Below are positions 17,466 to 26,944 of a DNA stretch of 64,000 nt, piece by piece. The notes beneath the pieces are model-generated. The model did not search any database. It was not told the origin of the DNA and worked only from the letters and a program-made list of their open reading frames with translations. This DNA is from CALINF01 sp039980455 (GTDB taxonomy: Bacteria; Pseudomonadota; Gammaproteobacteria; Pseudomonadales; Halieaceae): assembly GCA_039980455.1 (NCBI GenBank), contig JBDXCG010000003.1, forward strand, positions 1,798,001 through 1,862,000, read 5' to 3'. How positions within the stretch are numbered: position 1 is the stretch's first letter; each line of letters begins with the position of its first letter. Both the position numbers and the translations under genes were made by a program.

Positions 17466-18770
17466 CTAACTCTCCCGGGTAGATATAAGTAGCCCCATGC
17501 TTCGCGCGACGGTGTCGAAGCCCGGGAACGAGGTTTCCACATGGTCGCAGTCCAGAATCTGCAGCTCGTGTTCACAGCGCAATGCTGATACTGCAAATGC
17601 CATCGCAATGCGATGATCGTGAAACGTGTTGATCACGCCACCACCTAATGCGCCGCCTTCGATCACAATACCGTCGGCCAACACCTCATTCTGCACGCCA
17701 AGAGTCGTCAGACCCTCTGCCATACTGGCGATACGATCACTTTCTTTGACACGAAGCTCCTCTGCCCCGCGCAGCACGGTACGCCCCTGTGCACAGGCTG
17801 CCGCAATAAAGAGCACTGGGAACTCGTCGATGGCTAATGGCACCTGCTCAGGTGGTATCTCGATACCCGTAAGCGGTGCGTATTTAACACGAATATCGGC
17901 AACCGGCTCGCCGCCAATCTCGCGCTCGTTCTTCAGTGTGATATCTGCACCCATGAGACGAAGAATATTGAGCACACCAATACGCGTAGGATTGATCCCG
18001 ACGTGGGTGAGGAGCACATCTGAGCCCGGCGCTATAGACGCCGCTACGAGGAAAAATGCCGCCGAGGAAATATCTGCCGGCACATCGATGTCGGTCGCCG
18101 TTAGCGAGCCACCACCCTCAAGGTGAATCACATCACCCTCTCGCGTCACCGGATAGCCAAACCCACGCAGCATGCGTTCAGTATGATCACGTGTCGGTGC
18201 AGGCTCAGTGACCGACGTTCGACCCTGCGCGTAGAGCCCAGCCAGCAGCACGCAAGACTTTACCTGAGCACTTGCCATCGGCAGGTCATAATGTATGCCC
18301 TTGAGTTGCGCTCCACCGCTCACTCGAAGGGGCGGCCGGCCTCCTTCATTTGCATCAATACTCGCCCCCATCAGCGCCAGAGGTTCCGTCACTCGCCCCA
18401 TGGGGCGCTTACAAAGCGAAGCATCACCGGTCATCTCGCTGTCAAAGGGCTGCCCTGCCAGTAGACCACTGAGCAGACGGATGCTGGTTCCGGAATTTCC
18501 CAAATCAAGCGGCGCTGCAGGCGCTTTCAACCCATGCAGGCCCACACCCTGGATCACCACACGACCCTCTTTAGGTCCCTCGATGTTTACACCCATGGCG
18601 CGAAAAGCCGCCACAGTTGCCAGCGCATCCTGACCCTCGAGAAAACCGGTAACTTCGGTAGTACCATCTGCCAAGGCACCCAGCATGATGGAGCGGTGAG
18701 AAATTGACTTGTCACCCGGTACTCGTGTTTCACCATTGAACATGCCACCAGGCAGTATTCGGTATTCCAT
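17466..18770 (-). CDS. aroA: 3-phosphoshikimate 1-carboxyvinyltransferase (EPSP synthase)
   Basis: A 434-residue EPSP synthase. The substrate loop G-D-K21-S22-I-S-H-R is near the N-terminus, G-N-S-G-T-S-x-R near residue 90, and R-V-K-E-S-D-R-I near residue 340. It makes 5-enolpyruvylshikimate-3-phosphate in the shikimate pathway. The ATG at 18770 starts the protein in the family-typical place, 10 bases after the tyrA stop; the longer frame would overlap tyrA. In Pseudomonas tyrA and aroA are fused, while here they are separate adjacent genes. Confidence 0.97.
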   Translation of the reverse strand: MEYRILPGGMFNGETRVPGDKSISHRSIMLGALADGTTEVTGFLEGQDALATVAAFRAMGVNIEGPKEGRVVIQGVGLHGLKAPAAPLDLGNSGTSIRLLSGLLAGQPFDSEMTGDASLCKRPMGRVTEPLALMGASIDANEGGRPPLRVSGGAQLKGIHYDLPMASAQVKSCVLLAGLYAQGRTSVTEPAPTRDHTERMLRGFGYPVTREGDVIHLEGGGSLTATDIDVPADISSAAFFLVAASIAPGSDVLLTHVGINPTRIGVLNILRLMGADITLKNEREIGGEPVADIRVKYAPLTGIEIPPEQVPLAIDEFPVLFIAAACAQGRTVLRGAEELRVKESDRIASMAEGLTTLGVQNEVLADGIVIEGGALGGGVINTFHDHRIAMAFAVSALRCEHELQILDCDHVETSFPGFDTVARSMGLLISTRES

Positions 18771-18780
18771 AATCGCTCTC

Positions 18781-19680
18781 TCAGGCGTCCGGTTCTGAAC
18801 GCTTTGCCAGTTGATCGGCAAAGCCATCTCGCGCCTGTTTGGCGCGTGTGAATATCTCGTGCAAGCGCTTGCTGTCGCCTACATCAATGGCACTTCTTAG
18901 CAGCACCAGGTGCTGGCTAAACTCATCGACAGCACCCAGCAGAGCCTCTCTATTTGCCAACGCGATGTCGCGCCACATCACTGGATCACTGGAGGCTATC
19001 CGCGTGAAATCACGAAAGCCTCCCGCAGCGAATCGAAAGATCTCGTCGCTGGCATCAGACTGCGCCAATGCGTCCACTAGAGCATAGGCTAGGACATGAG
19101 GCAGATGACTGGTCGCAGCAAGCACCGCGTCGTGATCTGCCACCGACATGTCGACCACTTCTGCACCGGTGGCCGTCCACATGGCACGCACCAACGCGAC
19201 GGCATCCGCATCATTATCCGGTTGTGGCGTGAGGATGACGCGATGATTAACATATAGATCGGCGTTCGCCGCGTCGACACCGCTGCGCTCTGAGCCCGCG
19301 ATCGGATGCCCCAAAACGAGCCGAGAATACCCGCCTGCGGCATTGGCGGCGCGCTGTAGATTACCCTTCACGCTCGCTGCATCAGTAATGACCGGACCAT
19401 CGTCGCGATCACCTATGAGCCCAATAAGGCTGGTCACCAGCTCTGCGGCAACAAGTGTCGGAGTGGCAATCACGAAAATATCGGCGCGCTCAACCGCTTC
19501 GGCAAGATCCAGGGTGAAACTGTCTATCACGCCGAGTTCCACACCCCTGCGTAGCGAGCCTTCTCTGTGGCCATAACCCACCAACTCACCGCAAAAGCCT
19601 GACCTACGCAACGCTTTAGCGAGTGAGCCCCCAATGAGGCCCAGGCCGGCAATGACTACCGTTGATGAAGGCAACCGCAT
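18781..19680 (-). CDS. tyrA: Prephenate dehydrogenase
   Basis: A 299-residue TyrA of the prephenate/arogenate dehydrogenase family. The Rossmann loop G-L-G-L-I-G-G-S is at about residues 12-19, the catalytic region G-H-P-I-A-G-S-E near 122-129, and H-L-P-H near 192. It oxidatively decarboxylates prephenate for tyrosine synthesis; whether arogenate is also used cannot be read. It starts 8 bases after the pheA stop. The hisC-type aminotransferase that lies between pheA and tyrA in Pseudomonas is absent. Confidence 0.95.
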   Translation of the reverse strand: MRLPSSTVVIAGLGLIGGSLAKALRRSGFCGELVGYGHREGSLRRGVELGVIDSFTLDLAEAVERADIFVIATPTLVAAELVTSLIGLIGDRDDGPVITDAASVKGNLQRAANAAGGYSRLVLGHPIAGSERSGVDAANADLYVNHRVILTPQPDNDADAVALVRAMWTATGAEVVDMSVADHDAVLAATSHLPHVLAYALVDALAQSDASDEIFRFAAGGFRDFTRIASSDPVMWRDIALANREALLGAVDEFSQHLVLLRSAIDVGDSKRLHEIFTRAKQARDGFADQLAKRSEPDA

Positions 19681-19688
19681 CAGATTCG

Positions 19689-20807
19689 TTACAGGACGGC
19701 TCGGGGATAGGAACCCAGCGGCTTGGATAGAATAGACTGTTCTTCCAACTCATTCACAATCGCTGCGACGTTTTCATCGTGCAAATGCCCCTCGAACTCG
19801 ATAAAGAATACGTAAGCCCATTTTTCAGTGCGTGAGGGCCGGGTATCAATGCGTGTAAGGCTCACTCCGGCCTTACGGAAGGGTTCCAGCAAGTTAAACA
19901 GTGCGCCAGGTTTGTTGCGGCTCGACACAATAATCGACGTTTTATCGCGCCCGCTCGGGGGCACCTCTTCGCGACCTACAATCAAAAAGCGCGTCGTGTT
20001 GTCGGCATAATCTTCTATGTGCTCAGCGAGTTTCTCAAGGTGATATTGGTCTGCGGCCATGTCACCGGCAACTGCCGCCACGCCCGGCATTTGAGACGCC
20101 ATCCGCGCGGCCTCGCCATTGCTACTGACCGCCTGACGCTCAACGTGAGGCCAATGGGTATCCAACCAATTGCGGCATTGAGCCAGCGCCTGCTGGTGTG
20201 CACAAATTCGAGTAATAGAGTCAGCTGAGACGCCTTCAGGTACGAGAAGATGATGCGATATTCGCATTTCCACCTCACCAGAGATCTTCAGTGATGAGTC
20301 CATGAAGTTATCCAGAGTATGGCTCACCATTCCCTCGGTAGAATTCTCTACCGGCACCACGCCGTAGTTGCAGTCGCCTGATTCAACCTGAGCGAACACA
20401 TTTGCAATGGTAGATTGTGGCTCACAGACAGCAGCATGACCGAAATGCTTGATCGCCGCAGCCTGGGTAAAGGTTCCTTCAGGGCCCAGATAGGCCACTT
20501 GCAGTGGCTTTTCCAACGCAAGACAAGCTGACATGATCTCACGGAAAATATGTGCAACGGTTTCACCCGCCAGTGGACCCGGATTGCGCTCGATAATCGC
20601 ACTGAGCACTTGAGCTTCGCGCTCGGGGCGATAGTACACAACTTCAGCGCTCGACTCACCGCGCTCTCGGGCAACCAACACCTCTCCCAGCTTGATATCC
20701 GCCACGCGCTGAGCGCACTGAGCACGACGACTCAGTAAGGCCTGAATTTCTCTATCAATGAGGTCAATATCTTTTCTGACCTGATCTAAATCCCGCTCGT
20801 CAGCCAT
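19689..20807 (-). CDS. pheA: Chorismate mutase/prephenate dehydratase (P-protein)
   Basis: A 372-residue bifunctional enzyme. Residues 5-95 form an AroQ chorismate mutase with R-K-D-I-D-x-I-D and its catalytic arginines. Residues 105-280 are the prephenate dehydratase with G-P-E-G-T-F-T and T-R-F near 272. Residues 290-365 are an ACT domain with the G-A-L-F-N-L-L phenylalanine-binding motif. It commits chorismate to phenylalanine and is normally inhibited by it. It follows serC by 15 bases. Confidence 0.97.
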   Translation of the reverse strand: MADERDLDQVRKDIDLIDREIQALLSRRAQCAQRVADIKLGEVLVARERGESSAEVVYYRPEREAQVLSAIIERNPGPLAGETVAHIFREIMSACLALEKPLQVAYLGPEGTFTQAAAIKHFGHAAVCEPQSTIANVFAQVESGDCNYGVVPVENSTEGMVSHTLDNFMDSSLKISGEVEMRISHHLLVPEGVSADSITRICAHQQALAQCRNWLDTHWPHVERQAVSSNGEAARMASQMPGVAAVAGDMAADQYHLEKLAEHIEDYADNTTRFLIVGREEVPPSGRDKTSIIVSSRNKPGALFNLLEPFRKAGVSLTRIDTRPSRTEKWAYVFFIEFEGHLHDENVAAIVNELEEQSILSKPLGSYPRAVL

Positions 20808-20822
20808 GCATCAATAGCCTTA

Positions 20823-21902
20823 TTATCCGTTGCTCGCTTCGAAATCGCGCATAAAGCTGATCAAGGCATCTACCGCGTCTTCGCTGACGGCGTTGTAGAT
20901 GCTGGCGCGCATTCCCCCTACCGACCGATGCCCCTTTAAATTAAGAAGACCTGCCGCCTCTGCCTGCTGCAGAAACGCTTTATCCAACTCAGCATCCGCT
21001 AGCGTGAACGGAACATTCATTAGTGAGCGACTTTGAACTTCAACCGGGTTGGCGTAGAAGTCACTGTCATCGATAGCGGTGTACAGTTTTTCAGCTTTGC
21101 GGCGATTGACTACTTCCATGGCAGACAAACCGCCCTGCTCCTCCAGCCACGCAAACACCAATCCCGCAAGATAGAGCGCAAAGGTTGGCGGGGTGTTGTA
21201 CATCGACTCATTCTCGGCGGCGACCTGCCAGTTAAGCATAGCCGGACAAAAATCAGATGCTCTGCCTAAAAGGTCCTTGCGCACAATAACCAGCGTCAGC
21301 CCGGCCGGGCCGATATTTTTTTGTGCGCCGGCGTAAATCACGCCGAAGTCGCTGACATTAATCGGACGCGACAGTATGGTCGATGACATATCCACAACCA
21401 AAGGCATGGCAACATCTGGTGTCCAGGAAAACTCGACTCCACCGATTGTTTCGTTGGGCGTGTAATGCAGGTAGTGCGAGTCTGCGCGAACTTTCCAGTC
21501 GCTTTGCGACGGTATCGTACTGAAATTGGATTCCTCTGAGGTAGCTACAACGTTGACGTCGGCATAACGCCGCGCTTCTGCTATCGCCTTCTTCGACCAC
21601 TGCCCGGTATTTACATACTCCACGGCGCCACCGTCTGCCGCCAGATTCAATGGAACACTGGCAAACTGAGTGCTGGCGCCGCCTTGCATGAACAGCACCG
21701 CATAGTCATCAGAAATAGACAGTAAGCGCCGCAACGACTGCTCAGCAGCCTGCGCCACTCCCACTACCTCGGGACTACGATGGCTCATCTCCATCAGAGA
21801 CAAACCCGTGCCATGCCAATCAAGCATGTCGTCACGAGCGATCTCCAGCACACGTTCTGGCAATGCAGCCGGGCCAGCGCAAAAATTGAACCTACGCGTC
21901 AT
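20823..21902 (-). CDS. serC: Phosphoserine aminotransferase
   Basis: A 359-residue class V PLP aminotransferase of SerC length. K195 in A-G-A-Q-K-N-I-G-P-A is the PLP lysine, and the N-terminal N-F-C-A-G-P-A and M-Q-G-G-A-S-T phosphate-cup motifs are intact. It makes 3-phosphoserine for serine and 4-phosphohydroxythreonine for pyridoxal phosphate; pdxJ for the same PLP pathway is at 34961. It lies 45 bases after gyrA, as in Pseudomonas. Confidence 0.97.
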   Translation of the reverse strand: MTRRFNFCAGPAALPERVLEIARDDMLDWHGTGLSLMEMSHRSPEVVGVAQAAEQSLRRLLSISDDYAVLFMQGGASTQFASVPLNLAADGGAVEYVNTGQWSKKAIAEARRYADVNVVATSEESNFSTIPSQSDWKVRADSHYLHYTPNETIGGVEFSWTPDVAMPLVVDMSSTILSRPINVSDFGVIYAGAQKNIGPAGLTLVIVRKDLLGRASDFCPAMLNWQVAAENESMYNTPPTFALYLAGLVFAWLEEQGGLSAMEVVNRRKAEKLYTAIDDSDFYANPVEVQSRSLMNVPFTLADAELDKAFLQQAEAAGLLNLKGHRSVGGMRASIYNAVSEDAVDALISFMRDFEASNG

Positions 21903-21947
21903 GCGTTTCTTCCTTCATTTGTGACACAAGCTGTGCCGTGATGGCGC

Positions 21948-24587
21948 CTAGCCTTCAGAGTCGTTGTTATCGCCTACAGATTTTTCCTGGGCAGCAACCT
22001 CACCCTGACTCGCGCTTTCGGCACCCTCTTCGTTGTCGTCCTCAAAGACGGGCTCGTCTTCAGGCTCTTGAATACGCTCAACACTCACCAGCAACTCTTC
22101 TGCCTTCGTGCGAATAACCCTCACACCCTGAGTATTTCTTCCAACGAGAGACACTTCGTCGGCGCGTGTTCGCACAAGCGTGCCTTGATTGGAAATCAGC
22201 ATGAGCTGGTCACCTTCAAACACCTGCACCGCACCCACGAGCTTGCCATTACGCTCACTCGTAGACATGGCTATCACACCCTTGCCCCCGCGCCCCTTGG
22301 TTGGGAATTCCTGGAGCTCGGTGCGCTTTCCGTATCCATTTTCGCTGACCGTTAATACGCGACCTGTATCTGCAGGAATGATCAGCGAGATCATCGAATG
22401 TCCTGCGCCCAGATTGATGCCCCGAACGCCACGCGCCGTTCTGCCCATTGGGCGAACATCATTTTCGCTAAAGCGCACTGACTTACCTTCGCTGGAGAAC
22501 AGCATCACATCGCAGGTGCCATCAGTGATAGCAGTGCCTAACAGCACATCGTCTTCGTCGAGCACCAATGCCCGTAAACCTACACTGCGCTGACGTGCAA
22601 AATCGGTGAGTGCAGTCTTCTTAACGGTACCATTGGCTGTCGCCATGAAGATGTAATGCCCTTCCTTGTAGTCTTCCACCGGCAATATTGACGTTACGCG
22701 CTCGCCTTCTTCCAGCGGTAATAGGTTGACCATGGGTCTGCCGCGGGAGTTTCTACCTGCCAATGGGATTTGATACACCTTGAGCCAATAGACTTTGCCC
22801 ATGTTGGAGAAGCACAAGATAGTGGCATGCGTGCTAGCAATCAGCAGGTGTTCAACGAAATCTTCATCTTTGACCGCAGTAGCCGACTTGCCCATGCCGC
22901 CTCTGCGCTGCGCCTGATAGTCTGACAAGGGTTGCGTTTTGGCATAGCCACCGTGAGAAATCGTTACGACACGATCTTCCTCAGTGATTAAGTCCTCGAC
23001 TGTAAGATCATGCTGCGACGCTGTAATTTCAGTGCGTCGCTCATCACCATACTCGGCAACAATCTCTTCGAGCTCTTCACGAATCACATGCTTCAAACGG
23101 TCAGCGTCTGACAGAATTTCGAGAAAATCTGCTATTTCTACCAGCTTTTCCTGGAACTCATTGAGCAATTTCTCATGCTCAAGGCCCGTCAGTCGGTGCA
23201 GACGTAATTCGAGGATCGCCTGCGCCTGAGCAGGCGACAGATGGTACTGACCATCGTGCAGACCATATTGTTGAGGTAACTCCTCGGGGCGGCAGGCATC
23301 GGCACCCGCGCGCTCGAGCATGCCGATTACGTCGCCAGGCAGCCAAGGCTTGGCAATAAGCTTTTCCCGAGCCTCCGCAGAGCTTGGAGATGCTTTGATC
23401 AATTCGATAACCGGATCAATATTCGCCAGAGCAATTGCCAATCCTTCGAGAATATGACCTCGCTCTCTCGCTTTGCGCAGTAAATAGACAGTACGGCGTG
23501 TGACTACTTCACGCCGATGACGAATAAACGCCTCAATAATTTCTTTAAGATTGAGAATCTTGGGCTGGCCATCAACTAATGCCACCATGTTGATGCCAAA
23601 AACCGACTGCAGCTGCGTCTGCGCATACAAATTATTCAGGACGACATCGCCGATCTCGCCCCTGCGCAGTTCTATAACAACGCGCATGCCGTCTTTATCG
23701 GACTCATCACGCAATTCCGTGATGCCTTCGATTTTCTTCTCTTTCACAAGCTCGGCAATGCGCTCTATCAGCCGAGCCTTGTTCAGCTGGTAAGGCAGCT
23801 CGTGAATAAGGATCGTATCCTTGCCTCGCTTCTCATCTGTTACCACCTCTGCCCGCGCACGCACGTAAATACGGCCACGACCCGAGCGATAGGCTTGGAT
23901 GATGCCGGCACGGCCATTGATTATCGCCGCTGTCGGGAAATCAGGACCCGGGATGTGCTCCATCAGGTCATCAACTGTGAGGTCTGGGTCTTTCATCAAT
24001 GCCAAACAGCCACTGACCACTTCGGTCAGGTTGTGTGGCGGAATATTGGTCGCCATACCCACCGCAATACCAGATGATCCATTGATAAGCAGGTTGGGCA
24101 CCCGCGTGGGCATCACCTCGGGGATCAGTTCTGTGCCGTCGTAGTTCTCGACGAAATCCACGGTTTCCTTATCGAGATCGGCAAGGATCGCGTGCGAGAT
24201 CTTACGCATACGAATTTCGGTGTAACGCATGGCCGCCGCGGAATCACCGTCGATAGAACCGAAGTTGCCCTGACCATCGACGAGCATGTAGCGCAGGGAA
24301 AATGGCTGCGCCATGCGCACAATGGTGTCATACACTGCCGAATCGCCGTGGGGGTGATACTTACCAATCACATCACCCACGACTCGCGCCGATTTTTTGT
24401 AGGCCTTGTTCCAGTCGTTGTTCAGTTCGTTCATAGCGAACAAAACACGGCGATGGACCGGCTTCAACCCGTCACGCACATCGGGCAGCGCGCGCCCGAC
24501 GATAACGCTCATGGCGTAATCCAGATAAGACTGTTTCAGTTCGTCCTCGATATTGACCGGGACGATTTCCTTGGCTAATTCACCCAT
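21948..24587 (-). CDS. gyrA: DNA gyrase subunit A
   Basis: An 879-residue GyrA. The active-site tyrosine is Y122 (R-Y-T-E-I-R-M). The quinolone region has S83 and D87, the sensitive-type residues. The C-terminal six-bladed beta-pinwheel begins near residue 535. Its GyrA box reads Q560-R-R-G-G-M565-G, with methionine where most enzymes have lysine or arginine. The C-terminal 40 residues are strongly acidic, as in other gammaproteobacterial GyrA proteins. The gene heads the serC-pheA-tyrA-aroA-cmk run. Confidence 0.98.
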   Translation of the reverse strand: MGELAKEIVPVNIEDELKQSYLDYAMSVIVGRALPDVRDGLKPVHRRVLFAMNELNNDWNKAYKKSARVVGDVIGKYHPHGDSAVYDTIVRMAQPFSLRYMLVDGQGNFGSIDGDSAAAMRYTEIRMRKISHAILADLDKETVDFVENYDGTELIPEVMPTRVPNLLINGSSGIAVGMATNIPPHNLTEVVSGCLALMKDPDLTVDDLMEHIPGPDFPTAAIINGRAGIIQAYRSGRGRIYVRARAEVVTDEKRGKDTILIHELPYQLNKARLIERIAELVKEKKIEGITELRDESDKDGMRVVIELRRGEIGDVVLNNLYAQTQLQSVFGINMVALVDGQPKILNLKEIIEAFIRHRREVVTRRTVYLLRKARERGHILEGLAIALANIDPVIELIKASPSSAEAREKLIAKPWLPGDVIGMLERAGADACRPEELPQQYGLHDGQYHLSPAQAQAILELRLHRLTGLEHEKLLNEFQEKLVEIADFLEILSDADRLKHVIREELEEIVAEYGDERRTEITASQHDLTVEDLITEEDRVVTISHGGYAKTQPLSDYQAQRRGGMGKSATAVKDEDFVEHLLIASTHATILCFSNMGKVYWLKVYQIPLAGRNSRGRPMVNLLPLEEGERVTSILPVEDYKEGHYIFMATANGTVKKTALTDFARQRSVGLRALVLDEDDVLLGTAITDGTCDVMLFSSEGKSVRFSENDVRPMGRTARGVRGINLGAGHSMISLIIPADTGRVLTVSENGYGKRTELQEFPTKGRGGKGVIAMSTSERNGKLVGAVQVFEGDQLMLISNQGTLVRTRADEVSLVGRNTQGVRVIRTKAEELLVSVERIQEPEDEPVFEDDNEEGAESASQGEVAAQEKSVGDNNDSEG

Positions 24588-24909
24588 GTAAAGCGGTTTC
24601 CTTGACTACCAGAACGGGGAGTGGTTTTTATCGAGAATTCTGAGACTTCGCACCCGTGATATGAGGTATCCCGAGCATCTATTTTCGAGCCTTCACGCCT
24701 CCCCTTACGCAAGCGCATAAGTATACGGAAAATGCGGGCTTCAGGCTATATTTTTGCACCTCTGAACAGCCTGTTAACACCTGTTTTTGCGGAATTGTGG
24801 TTATACTGACCCGCGAATACAAAGGGGGGATTCAATCGCCTCAATATTGACTGTTTTTTCGCCAATTATTAACCGCGACGCTGGTATCTACCAGTAGAGG
24901 AAGCGCAGC
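24588..24909. other. 322-base divergent intergenic region gyrA/mtaD
   Basis: No reading frame of note and no tRNA-like fold was seen. For gyrA, a minus-strand TATACT (24720-24725) could be a -10 box, but the hexamer 17 bases upstream is a poor -35. For mtaD, TTGACT at 24847-24852 on plus is a good -35 with only a weak -10 (ATTAAC or TAACCG) downstream. Both promoter calls are tentative. Several AT-rich stretches lie between them. Confidence 0.4.
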
Positions 24910-26226
24910 ATGCAAACGGTAGATCTCCTGCTTCATCCAGACTGGATAATTCCTGTGGCACCCTCAACGGAGGCCCTGGCCAATCACAGTCTGGCGGTTG
25001 CAGATGGCAACATCATCGCGATACTTCCGCGCGAAGAATGTGGCGACATACAGGCTCACGAGACCATTGAGCTACCCGGGCACGCGCTACTACCCGGCCT
25101 TATCAACAGTCATGGCCATGCTGCCATGAGCTTGCTGAGAGGCTTCGCCGATGATCTACCCCTAATGCCATGGCTGGAAAACCATATCTGGCCTACCGAG
25201 GGCGCTCATGTGGACGCCAGCTTCGTGCGCGATGGCACAGATCTGGCAATTCTTGAGATGTTGCGCGGCGGCATTACTACATTCAGCGACATGTACTTTT
25301 TTCCCGACGAAGCTGCGGCCTCCGCTCAGCGCGCCGGCATACGCTGCCAGCTCACGTTTCCTGTATTTGACTTTCCCACCGTGTGGGCACGCGATGCTGA
25401 CGAGTACATCAGCAAAGGGCTGGCGCTGCGCGACACGCTGAAACACAGCTCTCTGATAACCGTGGTGTTTGGACCCCATGCGCCCTACACCGTGTCACAA
25501 AATAACCTCGAGAAAATCTCCACGTTAGCCGCAGAGCTGGATCTGGCTGTGCACATACACCTCCACGAAACCGTTGGGGAAGTATTGCAGGCCGTGGAAA
25601 GCAATGATGAACGTCCACTGGATACGCTCCACGGATTGGGACTGATTGGGCCGCGCAGCCAATGTGTGCACATGACTGACCTAGGCGATCAGGACATCGC
25701 CTTGCTGGCTAAAACCGGCGCTCACGTAGTGCACTGCCCACAATCTAATCTGAAACTCGCGTCTGGCGCCTGCCCGGTGAGCAAACTCCTCGATGCTGGC
25801 GTTAACGTGGCACTGGGAACCGACAGCGCCGCTAGCAACAATGGTCTCAACCTCTTTGAGGAGATGAAGGCAGCCGCCCTGCTCGCCAAACTAACCACTG
25901 GCGATGCAACTGCCTTACCCGCTCATCAGGCGCTGCATCTGGCAACACTGGGCGGGGCCCGTGCGCTGGGTATTGATGACCGCGTCGGCAGCCTGGAACC
26001 GGGCAAACGAGCTGACATGATTGCTGTTGACCTTACTGGTCCGGAAACACAGCCTCTCTACAACCCTGTCTCACAGCTCGTCTACGCCTGTAATGGTAGC
26101 CAAGTGAGCCATAGCTGGATCGACGGCGTACCCATAATGGCCCAGCGCAAGCTGCTGCGACTCGACGAGCATGATATTCTCAGCCGCGCGCAACAGTGGC
26201 AACAACGCATCAATCAGCCAGGATAG
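24910..26226 (+). CDS. mtaD: 5-methylthioadenosine/S-adenosylhomocysteine deaminase
   Basis: A 438-residue amidohydrolase of the TRZ/ATZ group. Metal ligands are visible as H68-x-H70 in N-S-H-G-H, H-I-H-L-H-E near 217, H-C-P-Q-S-N near 275 and G-T-D-S-A-A-S near 298. In Pseudomonas the homologue next to ubiG deaminates methylthioadenosine to methylthioinosine. GAGGAAGCGCAGC precedes the ATG. Here mtnA does not accompany it. The exact substrate rests on similarity and on synteny with ubiG. Confidence 0.9.
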   Translation: MQTVDLLLHPDWIIPVAPSTEALANHSLAVADGNIIAILPREECGDIQAHETIELPGHALLPGLINSHGHAAMSLLRGFADDLPLMPWLENHIWPTEGAHVDASFVRDGTDLAILEMLRGGITTFSDMYFFPDEAAASAQRAGIRCQLTFPVFDFPTVWARDADEYISKGLALRDTLKHSSLITVVFGPHAPYTVSQNNLEKISTLAAELDLAVHIHLHETVGEVLQAVESNDERPLDTLHGLGLIGPRSQCVHMTDLGDQDIALLAKTGAHVVHCPQSNLKLASGACPVSKLLDAGVNVALGTDSAASNNGLNLFEEMKAAALLAKLTTGDATALPAHQALHLATLGGARALGIDDRVGSLEPGKRADMIAVDLTGPETQPLYNPVSQLVYACNGSQVSHSWIDGVPIMAQRKLLRLDEHDILSRAQQWQQRINQPG

Positions 26227-26233
26227 TAGCAAA

Positions 26234-26944
26234 ATGACAGGGTCTATTAATGTTGATCCCCACGAAATCGCCAAGTTTGAGGCGCTTGCCTCACGCTGGT
26301 GGGACCTCAACAGTGAGTTCAAGCCGCTGCACGAGATTAATCCGTTGCGCGCCAACTACATCGATGAGTTTTCACCCGTTGCGGGCAAGAAGCTAATAGA
26401 TGTGGGCTGCGGCGGGGGCATCCTCGCGGAGTCCATGGCCCATCGCGGTGCCCATGTGACTGGTATCGATATGGGGGAAGCGCCGCTATCTGTCGCACGC
26501 ATTCACCAATTGGAATCTGGCGTATCAGTGTCCTACCAACAGAGCACTGCCGAGGCGATGGCAGAGGCGCAACCTGAGGACTTTGACATCGTTTGCTGTC
26601 TGGAGATGCTTGAGCACGTCCCAGACCCAGCGGCTGTTATCAAGGCCTGCGCGCAACTGGCAAAGCCCGGGGCGAGCCTGTATTTCTCTACCATCAACCG
26701 TAATCCCAAAGCATTCGCTTTTGCGATCGTTGGCGCAGAGCATATTTTGAAGCTGCTGCCGGCTGGCACACATGAGTATGCCAAATTTATTAGACCTTCT
26801 GAGATCGCCAGCTGGGTGCGCGCGGCCGGGCTTACCCTGGAAGGGATGACAGGGCTGACCTACAACCCGCTGACCCAGCGCTACAAACTCGTCGAGCAAG
26901 ACGTTTCGGTTAACTACATGATACGGACAAGCAAACCGGCATGA
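26234..26944 (+). CDS. ubiG: Bifunctional 2-polyprenyl-6-hydroxyphenol methylase/3-demethylubiquinol 3-O-methyltransferase
   Basis: A 236-residue class I SAM methyltransferase. The N-terminus F-E-A-L-A-S-R-W-W-D and motif I D-V-G-C-G-G-G-I-L-A-E are characteristic of UbiG, which carries out both O-methylations in ubiquinone synthesis at the inner membrane. The ATG at 26234 is chosen because the longer frame reads back through mtaD. It starts 7 bases after mtaD, and its TGA overlaps the ATG of mupP (ATGA). Confidence 0.96.
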   Translation: MTGSINVDPHEIAKFEALASRWWDLNSEFKPLHEINPLRANYIDEFSPVAGKKLIDVGCGGGILAESMAHRGAHVTGIDMGEAPLSVARIHQLESGVSVSYQQSTAEAMAEAQPEDFDIVCCLEMLEHVPDPAAVIKACAQLAKPGASLYFSTINRNPKAFAFAIVGAEHILKLLPAGTHEYAKFIRPSEIASWVRAAGLTLEGMTGLTYNPLTQRYKLVEQDVSVNYMIRTSKPA

